A DNA stretch of 5,477 nucleotides from Flavobacteriaceae bacterium. Its GTDB lineage: Bacteria; Bacteroidota; Bacteroidia; Flavobacteriales; Flavobacteriaceae. The DNA is taken from positions 931-6,407 of the forward strand of contig DOIV01000179.1 of the NCBI GenBank assembly GCA_003511845.1. The letters run 5' to 3'. Below the pieces are notes generated by a model. That model was not told the DNA's origin. It saw nothing but the letters and a program-made list of their open reading frames with translations, and made no database searches. Every line of letters begins with the position of its first letter. Position 1 is the stretch's first letter. Of the stretch, positions 1 to 5,477 are shown in pieces. The translations under genes and the position numbers were made by a program.

Positions 1-20
1 CTTCTACTTCTACTTCTTCT
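1..20. repeat. Short hexanucleotide tract (CTTCTA)
   Basis: Two perfect CTTCTA units at 1-12 are followed by the variant CTTCTT at 13-18 and a partial unit. Read on the minus strand it is GAAGTA, encoding alternating Glu-Val in the tail of the secreted protein. The tract may continue past the left edge. A hexamer keeps the frame, so a change in copy number would lengthen or shorten the tail without breaking the gene. Confidence 0.5.
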
Positions 21-589
21 TTAGTAATTGCAATTTCATTAGAGCTTTCATCTTCAGAAGGCTCTATAATTTCTACAACATTTGCCGCGACTTCAATTGC
101 AGCCTTTTTTGCTTCTTCAACTGCACTATTCACACTTACTGATTCTGAATTTTCTGCATTTGAACTATTATACTTTTGAGCTGTTACCGACTCAAAAGCA
201 TTACGCAAAGCTTCTTGAAAACCTTTTTTGTAATCCTTTTCTTTACTTTTCCCTTCTTTACTTACCAATACCTTTTGGTTTTTACAGTTTATCAACTCTA
301 TAATTATTTTAGTAGTAAACATACCCGAATTACTCATTACATTTGCTGTCAAAGCAGAACATGGGTTATTTGATAAATCGGCTGGTTTTTCTAAATTATC
401 ATAAATCGTTTTAAAACCTTCCTTTTCAAATAAAAACTTAGTTAATGAATTTAATTTGTGCTGATCATTAAATTTTAAAAAATCATATTTAGCAGGTATA
501 ATTACATATTTATATTCATTTAATGATTGTCCGATAATAGTGTTTGAGATAAAAACAGCAACTAATAGGGTAAATAATTTAAACTTCAT
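1..589 (-). CDS. Secreted/periplasmic protein of unknown function, 3' end cut by window edge
   Basis: The frame is open from an ATG at 589 to the window edge: 196 complete codons with no stop, so the C-terminus is missing. Residues 1-20 look like a signal peptide: MKFK, a hydrophobic stretch, and a probable cut at IIG|QS, a common Bacteroidota arrangement. Residues about 25-137 form a compact mixed alpha/beta region with YKYVIIPAKYDFLKF, LNSLTKFLFEKEGFKTIYD, NPCSALTANV, a Cys pair (C77 and C102) and EKDYKKGFQEALRNAFES. From memory this pattern recurs in Flavobacteriaceae proteins annotated only as hypothetical. From about 138 the chain turns low-complexity and charged (AVEEAKKAAIEVAANVVEII, then EEVEVE), probably a flexible tail or coiled stretch. 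The start is well placed: the signal peptide begins exactly there. The gene lies 41 bases after the DUF5723 gene on the same strand, so probably in one operon with it. Function is unknown; periplasmic or envelope location is inferred. Confidence 0.85.
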   Translation of the reverse strand, partial: MKFKLFTLLVAVFISNTIIGQSLNEYKYVIIPAKYDFLKFNDQHKLNSLTKFLFEKEGFKTIYDNLEKPADLSNNPCSALTANVMSNSGMFTTKIIIELINCKNQKVLVSKEGKSKEKDYKKGFQEALRNAFESVTAQKYNSSNAENSESVSVNSAVEEAKKAAIEVAANVVEIIEPSEDESSNEIAITKEEVEVE

Positions 590-598
590 CTGTTAGGG

Positions 599-647
599 AT
601 TTAATTTAGCCTATAAATATAAGTATTTTATTACTTAAAAATTAAAT
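599..647. repeat. Nested AT-rich inverted repeat around the stop of the DUF5723 gene
   Basis: An outer perfect 9-base pair of arms, ATTTAATTT at 599-607 and AAATTAAAT at 639-647, encloses an inner 6-base pair, TAAGTA at 620-625 and TACTTA at 632-637, with a 6-base loop. The structure covers the last codons and stop of the DUF5723 gene (stop at 631-633) and most of the gap to the next gene. On the minus-strand transcript it could form a weak hairpin affecting processing or partial termination. The arms contain almost only A and T, there is no G/C-rich stem with a U-run, and chance occurrence in such AT-rich DNA is likely. Confidence 0.3.
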
Positions 648-2034
648 TCATTCCTAAACTCACAGATAATTTTTTTGAATTGTATATATCAGCAACTCCT
701 AAAAGGTTATCAGCAGCAACATAAAAATTAAACTTACCTAATTGAGTAGATAAACCTAAGCCTATATTATAAAATGAGTAAGGGTTAATGGTATACGTAA
801 CTTTTCCTTTTAAAAAATTAGATAAACGTCTTGTATAAAACAAAGAACCTGAGAATTGAGGTCTTATAGGTCTAAAAATAGAATGCAATTGCACGCCTAT
901 TTCATTTAGATATTTTCTATGGTTTAAGTTTGCTGTTGTAGTACACTTATTATTTCCATAATCTCTTCCAAATTTATAAAAAAATGAGGTATATACTTTG
1001 GGTGATTTAAATGACAGATAAGAAGAGTGTAAAGTATCGATAGGAATTTGAGAATTGACCTCTACCAATACATCTTGCCAATCTTCTTGCGTATTATCTG
1101 TTAGAGGATCTAACAAATCTATACTACTAATTTCAGCATTACCTTTAATTTTATATGTAGTTACATCTTTAGCATAGTTAATAAACCCTATATCTAAGAC
1201 ACTTCCAGATAGGGTTATATTTTCTTTAATATGATAGGTGAAACCTATATCAAAACCTAAACCAAAATTTTTAAAAGAAAGTGTATTTTTAATTGCTGTA
1301 CCTACAAAGTTTTCTTTAGAAATTCCGGTTAATCCTGATCTGCTAATTGTAGCATATACATTATCTAAAACAGCTTGAGGATTATTATTTAGATCTTGTC
1401 TTGTCAAAATAGTTCCCTTATTTTTTAATGACTGAACATTAAATGCACCAGAATATACTTTTGCTCTAGCTCCAATAGTCAACTTTCTATTGAGCCTCCT
1501 TGATATACCTACATGAAAAACACCAATAACATCACTTTTATAATTAATATCACTAATTTGGTATCTTCTATTTAAATCAAGATTACCATTAGCATCATTA
1601 TTACCTTGATAGTATAAAATTGCAATATCTTTTGGATGATAAACAATCAAATCAAGTTCTTGATACAATCCGAAATTGATATAATCTTTACCATTTTTAA
1701 GTTTGTAACCTATATTAATGATATCTAATTGTTCATTTACACTAATGAAATCTTTGGCACTCAATTGGTGAATTATACGTTCATATTTATCACCAATATC
1801 ATCTCTATCATTGCTAAACAAATTGCTTATCAAATTATTATTGGTACCTGCATCGATATATATTCCTGATAAAAAAGGAATACTAATATGTTTAGTGAAA
1901 TTTACTTCTCCTCCTGGATTTTCTAATAAAGATTGAGGAATTTCTTGAAATCCGTAAAGAAATTGCTTGTTTTGAGCTTTTATACTTAAACAATAGCATA
2001 TTATCAGTAAAAATAAAAGAACAACAACTCTCAT
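631..2034 (-). CDS. DUF5723 family outer-membrane beta-barrel protein
   Basis: A 467-residue protein starting at ATG. It has an N-terminal signal peptide (MRVVV, a Leu/Ile-rich core, then SIKA|QNKQ, probable cut after A20). The mature start YGFQEIPQSLLENPGGEVNF (27-46), the segment FHVGISRRLNRKLTIGARAK (173-192) and the end FYVAADNLLGVADIYNSKKL (437-456) match what I know of the DUF5723 family of Flavobacteriia. The body alternates polar and aromatic/hydrophobic residues in short stretches separated by turns (for example FGLGFDIGFTYHI, ITLSGSVLDIGFI, QFSGSLFYTRRL, YNIGLGLSTQL), as expected for amphipathic beta strands of an outer-membrane barrel. It ends ...LGMNLIFK with an aromatic near the terminus, as in many barrel proteins. 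Length is normal for the family. The fold resembles the PorP/SprF group of gliding and type IX secretion proteins, but a role there is only inference. It lies 23 bases after the nucleotidase gene, so is probably co-transcribed. No Shine-Dalgarno sequence is seen. Biochemical function is unknown. Confidence 0.9.
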   Translation of the reverse strand: MRVVVLLFLLIICYCLSIKAQNKQFLYGFQEIPQSLLENPGGEVNFTKHISIPFLSGIYIDAGTNNNLISNLFSNDRDDIGDKYERIIHQLSAKDFISVNEQLDIINIGYKLKNGKDYINFGLYQELDLIVYHPKDIAILYYQGNNDANGNLDLNRRYQISDINYKSDVIGVFHVGISRRLNRKLTIGARAKVYSGAFNVQSLKNKGTILTRQDLNNNPQAVLDNVYATISRSGLTGISKENFVGTAIKNTLSFKNFGLGFDIGFTYHIKENITLSGSVLDIGFINYAKDVTTYKIKGNAEISSIDLLDPLTDNTQEDWQDVLVEVNSQIPIDTLHSSYLSFKSPKVYTSFFYKFGRDYGNNKCTTTANLNHRKYLNEIGVQLHSIFRPIRPQFSGSLFYTRRLSNFLKGKVTYTINPYSFYNIGLGLSTQLGKFNFYVAADNLLGVADIYNSKKLSVSLGMNLIFK

Positions 2035-2057
2035 TAAATAAAATAATGTATTAAAAA

Positions 2058-2750
2058 TTATAGATATTGCTTAATTTCAATGAGCTTATCAACAATTATA
2101 GGCTTAAAATTTTCAGGAAACGTTTCAGAAGTATTATGAATATTAAAAAAAATAGTTTTTAAACCTACTTGTTGAGCTCCTAAAATATCTGCTTCTAGAT
2201 TGTCACCTATCATTATGCTATGCTCTACATTTGCTTCGGCCAAATACAATGCATGATTGAATATTTTCGGATTCGGTTTTTTAACGCCGACACTTTCTGA
2301 AGTAATTATCTGATCAAAAAAATGTAAAATACCAGAGGCTTTCATTTTTTTTATTTGTATTTCTTCAAAACCATTGGTAATAATATGCATTTGATATTTT
2401 AGCGATAGATAATTCAAAAGCTCAAGTGTACCATCAAAAAGCGTATTGTAATTTACTAAATTATCAATATATACAGTTGCTAAATGATTTATCAAAGCAT
2501 CAGAAATTTCATGATTCATTGCATCAAATGAATCTTTCAATCGTTTGTAACGAAGTACTGATTTTGTAACCTTTTCTTCTCTATACAACTTCCAATACTG
2601 ATGATTTATAGGCACATATTGCTCTAAAAAATCATCTAGATTTACATCAATATTGTTATCTTTAAAAATAAAATCAAAAGTTTTAGCTGAGTTGGTTTCG
2701 AAATCCCATAAGGTATGGTCTAAATCGAAAAAGATATGTTTTATAATCAT
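2058..2750 (-). CDS. yjjG: YjjG-type noncanonical pyrimidine 5'-nucleotidase (HAD superfamily, subclass IA)
   Basis: A 230-residue cytoplasmic HAD phosphatase with all four motifs. Motif I is FFDLDHTLWD, with nucleophile D9 and acid/base D11. Motif II is IITNG with T125. Motif III is the Lys of VGVKKPNPKIF (K158, just before Pro). Motif IV is IGDNLEADILGA, with D183 and D188 for Mg2+. Residues about 16-105 form the helical cap typical of subclass IA. The HTLWDF signature after the nucleophile and the 230-residue length fit the YjjG/YfnB group. E. coli YjjG dephosphorylates pyrimidine nucleoside monophosphates, including noncanonical ones, and so keeps altered bases out of DNA. The same substrate here is inferred from family membership, and other HAD-IA activities cannot be excluded. 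The ATG start places the DxD motif at the usual distance from the N-terminus. No Shine-Dalgarno sequence or strong promoter match is visible upstream. It is probably the first gene of a minus-strand unit with the DUF5723 gene, and is divergent from the glycosyltransferase. Confidence 0.88.
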   Translation of the reverse strand: MIIKHIFFDLDHTLWDFETNSAKTFDFIFKDNNIDVNLDDFLEQYVPINHQYWKLYREEKVTKSVLRYKRLKDSFDAMNHEISDALINHLATVYIDNLVNYNTLFDGTLELLNYLSLKYQMHIITNGFEEIQIKKMKASGILHFFDQIITSESVGVKKPNPKIFNHALYLAEANVEHSIMIGDNLEADILGAQQVGLKTIFFNIHNTSETFPENFKPIIVDKLIEIKQYL

Positions 2751-2773
2751 TTGATAAAAGTAAGTGTTTAATT

Positions 2774-2807
2774 TTGAATATGTAAATCAAAATTTTTGCT
2801 ACATTTG
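2774..2807 (+). promoter_or_regulatory. Predicted Bacteroidota-type promoter for the glycosyltransferase-flippase unit
   Basis: TACATTTG at 2800-2807 matches the Bacteroidota -7 consensus TAnnTTTG exactly. A TTG at 2774-2776 (within TTTTG) serves as a possible -33 element with a 23-base spacer, at the long end of the range described for flavobacteria. Transcription would begin near 2812-2814, only about 10 bases before the TTG start codon at 2824, giving a very short leader. The site lies in the only divergent intergenic gap of the window. The match is by eye; the -33 element is weak. Confidence 0.45.
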
Positions 2808-2823
2808 AAAAAATAGTTGTTTC

Positions 2824-3960
2824 TTGAAAAACAAGCTTCATGTTTTATTTATTAACAGTTGGTATCCCTCTAGGGTAATGCCCTATAATGGTGATTTTAT
2901 TCAACGCCATGCAGAGGCTGTAGCCTTAACAAACCAAGTTACGGCAGTTCATATTATAACTGACCCAAATTGCAAGCAACCCTACTTAATAGACATTAAA
3001 GATATAAATGGCGTAAACACTATTATTGGTTATGTAAAACAAACCAAAAATACTTTAATAAAAGGTTATTTATTTTTTTCTGTATATTTAAAAATTCTTA
3101 AACAAATAGGCTCTTTTGACCTTGTACATTTAAATGTACTCTATCCTTTTGGGATACTTGCTTTACATTTAAAATGGTTTTACAAAAAACCTTATTTAAT
3201 ATCTGAACATTGGACTGGTTATCTCGATTCACAATCAAAAAAAATAAGTATTCTACAAAAACTCATTTCAAAAGTTATTACAAAATCAAGTTCTTTTATC
3301 TGTCCGGTTAGCAATAATTTAAGTATTGCTATGCAGAAATTTGGTTTGAAAGGTAATTATCAAAAAATTCCTAATGTAGTTGATACAGATCTGTTTGTGC
3401 CAAAAAAAATGAATAACGAAGTTTTTACTTTAGTACACATATCAAGTATGCTAGATGGGCATAAAAATACATCTGGGATATTAAGGGTAATTTTAAAACT
3501 ACAAAAAATCATTCCAACATTTAAAGTGAAACTTATTGGGTCATCAACTAAAAATATGCAATTATTTGCTGAAAATTCAGGTTTAGACTCTAAGTTTTAC
3601 GAATTTATAGATCAAATTCCTCAAAAAGAAGTTATACCACATTTACAGCAAGCTGATGGTCTTATATTATTTAGTAATTATGAAAATTTGCCCTGTGTGA
3701 TATTGGAAGCTTTTTCTTGCGGAATACCAGTAATTAGTACTGATATTGGCGGTATTAAAGAATATTTTCCTGATGAATTTGGCTATTTAATTGAAAAGAA
3801 AAATGAAGGTGAATTGTTAGATAAAATATTGCTGTTGTATAAAAAACCAATTATAAACTCTAAAAAAATGCATGAGTATGCCATATCTAATTTTAGTAAA
3901 AATACAATTGCAGATTCATTTTCAACCCTTTACTATCAATCATTAAAACAATCCTCTTGA
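2824..3960 (+). CDS. Glycosyltransferase family 4 protein (GT-B fold)
   Basis: A 378-residue glycosyltransferase with a two-domain GT-B layout. The N-terminal, acceptor-side domain starts with LHVLFINSWYPSR (5-17) and YNGDFIQRHAEAVA (21-34; the Gly loop after strand 1), followed by FDLVHLNVLYPFG (98-110) and ISEHWTGY (126-133; H129). The C-terminal, donor-binding domain starts near 183 with IPNVVDTDLFVP and has HISSMLDGHKN (205-215; K214 in the usual GRL..KN position). It carries the E-x7-E nucleotide-sugar motif ENLPCVILE (E287 and E295), then CGIPVISTDIGGIKE. These features fit retaining GT4 enzymes such as those building surface polysaccharides at the inner face of the membrane. Donor and acceptor cannot be read from sequence. 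The start is TTG: an in-frame TGA at 2806-2808 closes the frame, no ATG lies between, and the first in-frame ATG (2878) would remove the first beta strand. Its stop overlaps the flippase start by 4 bases, suggesting translational coupling. No Shine-Dalgarno sequence is visible. Confidence 0.9.
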   Translation: MKNKLHVLFINSWYPSRVMPYNGDFIQRHAEAVALTNQVTAVHIITDPNCKQPYLIDIKDINGVNTIIGYVKQTKNTLIKGYLFFSVYLKILKQIGSFDLVHLNVLYPFGILALHLKWFYKKPYLISEHWTGYLDSQSKKISILQKLISKVITKSSSFICPVSNNLSIAMQKFGLKGNYQKIPNVVDTDLFVPKKMNNEVFTLVHISSMLDGHKNTSGILRVILKLQKIIPTFKVKLIGSSTKNMQLFAENSGLDSKFYEFIDQIPQKEVIPHLQQADGLILFSNYENLPCVILEAFSCGIPVISTDIGGIKEYFPDEFGYLIEKKNEGELLDKILLLYKKPIINSKKMHEYAISNFSKNTIADSFSTLYYQSLKQSS

Positions 3961-5225
3961 ATATAGTACAGAATTTTATACAAAATTTCTTAAATAGAGC
4001 CGGAAGCTATGTTCTTTTAACTACTGTTTTTTCAAGAATTTTATCTTTTACAGCATCTTGGATCGCCCTTCAATTAATTGACAATAAAGAATTAGGCGTT
4101 GTAATATTCGCATTTAACATTGTGTCATTTATAAGTCCAATTGGCGGATTTGGTTTACACCAAAGCTTAATTAGATATGGAGCATTATTAAAAAGTGATA
4201 CCGAAAAAAATAGTCTTTTTATTTATGTGTTTAAAAAAGGACTTTTAGCTTCTTTAATCATAATTTTATTGATAATTATTACAAGTTTTTTTATTGACTT
4301 TTCATTTAGTTATACTCGTTACTATTTAATATTTTTATCTTTTATAATAATTCCATCATATTTATTTGAACTCATTAAAATTCAATTTAGATTGAATTAT
4401 GACAACAAATCCTTTTCATTTTCTGAGCTAACTTATACTATAATTCTTGTTGTTTGTGTGACTTTATTAAGCTACTTTTTTAAAGAAAAAGGTTATGCTA
4501 TTGCATTATTATTAACTCCAATATTAACTTGTTTATTCTTTATTAAAAAAATAAAAATTGATTATAATGCTTACTCTAAATTAGAAATTACAGATTTTTA
4601 TTTTTGGAAATACGGTTTTTTTGCAAGCCTTTCTAATGTTGTTACTCAATTACTTTTTGTTATAGATCTTTTTTTAATAGGGTATTTATTAAATGATGCC
4701 AATATGGTTACCAATTATAAATACATAACATTAATACCTTTTAGTATTCTTTTTTTACCTAGAGCTTTTAATGCTACTGACTTTGTTGCATACACAGAAA
4801 ATATCCACAATAAAAAATACATTAATAATTACATTAAAGGGTATATGACTTTATTTAGTTTTGTAAGCTTCTTCGCAATCCTATTTTCCTTTCTTTTTTC
4901 GCACCACCTTTTAAAATTATTTGATCCAAAATTTATTAAATACAATGATAGCTTTCATATATTAATGATTGGTATTTGTGGTATTTTAATATTCAGAGGT
5001 ATATTCGGAAACTTACTATCCTCTATAGGGAAAGCTCAAATAAATTATTACATCACCTCTATTGCTTTATTACTTAATATTGTAAGTAATAATTATTTTA
5101 TTCCTATTTACGGCATTAAAGGTGCTGCCATTACAACTTCAATACTTATGTGGCTTACTGGTATTGTTTCTTTTATTTGGTTTAAAATACTTTATAAAAA
5201 TTTAACACCAAAACCATCTAGTTAG
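3957..5225 (+). CDS. Wzx-like oligosaccharide flippase (PST family, MOP superfamily)
   Basis: A 422-residue, strongly hydrophobic inner-membrane protein with about 12 predicted helices: roughly 17-38, 46-66, 95-115, 121-139, 158-176, 179-196, 216-230, 231-245, 256-270, 295-316, 333-350 and 363-410 (probably two). The N-terminal part, SRILSFTASWIALQL, then ELGVVIFAFNIVSFISPIGG (45-64) and GLHQSLIRYG, is typical of polysaccharide transporters. A charged Asp (D237) sits in a membrane segment (FVIDLFLIG), as often seen in this family. The end ...YGIKGAAITTSILMWLTG is the usual last-helices pattern. The role inferred is flipping of undecaprenyl-linked sugars from cytoplasm to periplasm; the substrate is unknown, presumably the product of the adjacent GT4 enzyme. 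The start is TTG at 3957-3959, overlapping the glycosyltransferase TGA (TTGA). The frame is open back to 3900 but contains no ATG or GTG there, and the next in-frame ATG is near residue 250. Length is slightly below many Wzx proteins (about 420-500) but complete. Confidence 0.9.
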   Translation: MNIVQNFIQNFLNRAGSYVLLTTVFSRILSFTASWIALQLIDNKELGVVIFAFNIVSFISPIGGFGLHQSLIRYGALLKSDTEKNSLFIYVFKKGLLASLIIILLIIITSFFIDFSFSYTRYYLIFLSFIIIPSYLFELIKIQFRLNYDNKSFSFSELTYTIILVVCVTLLSYFFKEKGYAIALLLTPILTCLFFIKKIKIDYNAYSKLEITDFYFWKYGFFASLSNVVTQLLFVIDLFLIGYLLNDANMVTNYKYITLIPFSILFLPRAFNATDFVAYTENIHNKKYINNYIKGYMTLFSFVSFFAILFSFLFSHHLLKLFDPKFIKYNDSFHILMIGICGILIFRGIFGNLLSSIGKAQINYYITSIALLLNIVSNNYFIPIYGIKGAAITTSILMWLTGIVSFIWFKILYKNLTPKPSS

Positions 5226-5229
5226 TGAA

Positions 5230-5477
5230 TTACAAACTGTATTTTTTATAATGAAAATACGTTTCTTTAACGGCTCCAAAGCTTTTAAAAAAAGAGGCAA
5301 TAGGTTTAATCATAGAGCCTTCAAAGTCTAATATTAATTCAGAACCTGAATTTTCTTTTATAACCCTGTCTATCAATAATGACATTACTTGTTTTTCTCT
5401 TCCTTCATTATTTAACGCCGAAAAAAGATAGGTAATTCTATGTTGATCTATTAAAAAAAATGCTCCACCAATCAATT
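5230..5477 (-). CDS. C-terminal part of a GNAT/FemAB-like acyltransferase, 5' end cut by window edge
   Basis: The last 81 codons of a gene whose start lies beyond the right edge; the frame is open to base 5477, so a TTG at 5473-5475 should not be taken as the true start. The visible part has the order expected for the end of a GNAT fold. A strand GGAFFLIDQHRITYLFSA is followed by a helix (KQVMSLLIDRVIKE), a strand ELILDFEGS, a helix IKPIASFFKSFGA that resembles the GNAT F-Y-x-x-x-G-F element, and a last strand ETYFHYKKYSL. From memory, the LDFEGSM...FFKSFGA...YFH pattern recurs in flavobacterial proteins annotated as GNAT family N-acetyltransferases related to FemAB (Acetyltransf_6). The substrate is unknown. 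It is tail-to-tail with the flippase gene with only 4 bases between stops. Because of that layout it is not co-transcribed with the glycan genes, but a shared envelope or glycan role is possible. Confidence 0.75.
   Translation of the reverse strand, partial: LIGGAFFLIDQHRITYLFSALNNEGREKQVMSLLIDRVIKENSGSELILDFEGSMIKPIASFFKSFGAVKETYFHYKKYSL

Noticed and set aside
82..373. Two overlapping plus-strand open frames (82-303 and 176-373)
   Set aside because: Both lie antisense to the secreted-protein gene, have compositions of Leu/Phe/Tyr/His typical of shadow frames in AT-rich DNA, match no motif I know, and lack start signals.
590..625. TATATTTA on the minus strand before the secreted-protein gene as an internal promoter
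   Set aside because: The final G of the -7 element is missing and no -33 TTG is seen upstream; co-transcription with the DUF5723 gene is simpler.
2058..2750. Phosphoglycolate phosphatase or haloacid dehalogenase as the nucleotidase identity
   Set aside because: The HTLWDF motif, cap size and length fit the YjjG/YfnB group better, though the substrate cannot be proven from sequence.
2751..2800. A minus-strand promoter for the nucleotidase (AAATTTTG at 2788-2795 or TACTTTTA at 2755-2762)
   Set aside because: Each differs from TAnnTTTG at a conserved base. The first has no TTG at a suitable distance, and the second is only about 4 bases from the ATG.
5473..5475. TTG at the right edge as the start of an 81-residue protein
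   Set aside because: The frame stays open to the last base and the protein begins in the middle of a GNAT-like strand, so it is the tail of a longer gene.
1..5477. A new defence, toxin-antitoxin, CRISPR or mobile system
   Set aside because: All long frames belong to recognisable envelope, glycan or housekeeping families; there are no direct-repeat arrays, transposase motifs, tRNA genes or terminal repeats that I can see.

Overview
The window is very AT-rich, and its protein-coding content points to the phylum Bacteroidota, most likely a marine-type member of the Flavobacteriaceae (Tenacibaculum/Polaribacter-like; the genus is a guess). The evidence is the signal peptides that end before Gln (IIG|QS, IKA|QN), a DUF5723-type outer-membrane protein, the lack of Shine-Dalgarno sequences before every visible start, and an exact match to the Bacteroidota -7 element TAnnTTTG. 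No RNA genes, insertion sequences, CRISPR arrays or phage genes are visible, and no gap between genes exceeds 75 bases.

Left half (minus strand, read right to left from 2750 to beyond base 1): a HAD-superfamily pyrimidine 5'-nucleotidase of the YjjG type, then a DUF5723 outer-membrane beta-barrel protein, then a small secreted protein with a compact N-terminal domain and a charged Glu/Val-rich tail that runs off the window. The gaps are 23 and 41 bases, so these three genes probably form one transcription unit. The last gene has no stop codon inside the window.

Right half (plus strand, 2824 to 5225): a GT4-type glycosyltransferase followed by a Wzx-like oligosaccharide flippase of the PST/MOP superfamily. 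They overlap by 4 bases and are probably translationally coupled. Both can only sensibly start at TTG codons. A Bacteroidota-type promoter lies just upstream of the glycosyltransferase, in the 73-base divergent gap shared with the nucleotidase. The pair would add a sugar to a lipid-linked glycan in the cytoplasm and flip the product across the inner membrane. The initiating enzyme and any polymerase or ligase are not in this window.

Right edge (minus strand, 5477 to 5230): the C-terminal 81 residues of a GNAT/FemAB-like acyltransferase, convergent with the flippase and separated from it by only 4 bases.

Overall the genes are of known or recurring families. I do not see a convincing new defence, mobile or RNA system. 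The points most worth following are the double TTG starts, the near-leaderless promoter, the self-contained glycosyltransferase/flippase pair, and the uncharacterised secreted protein with a repeat-bearing tail.
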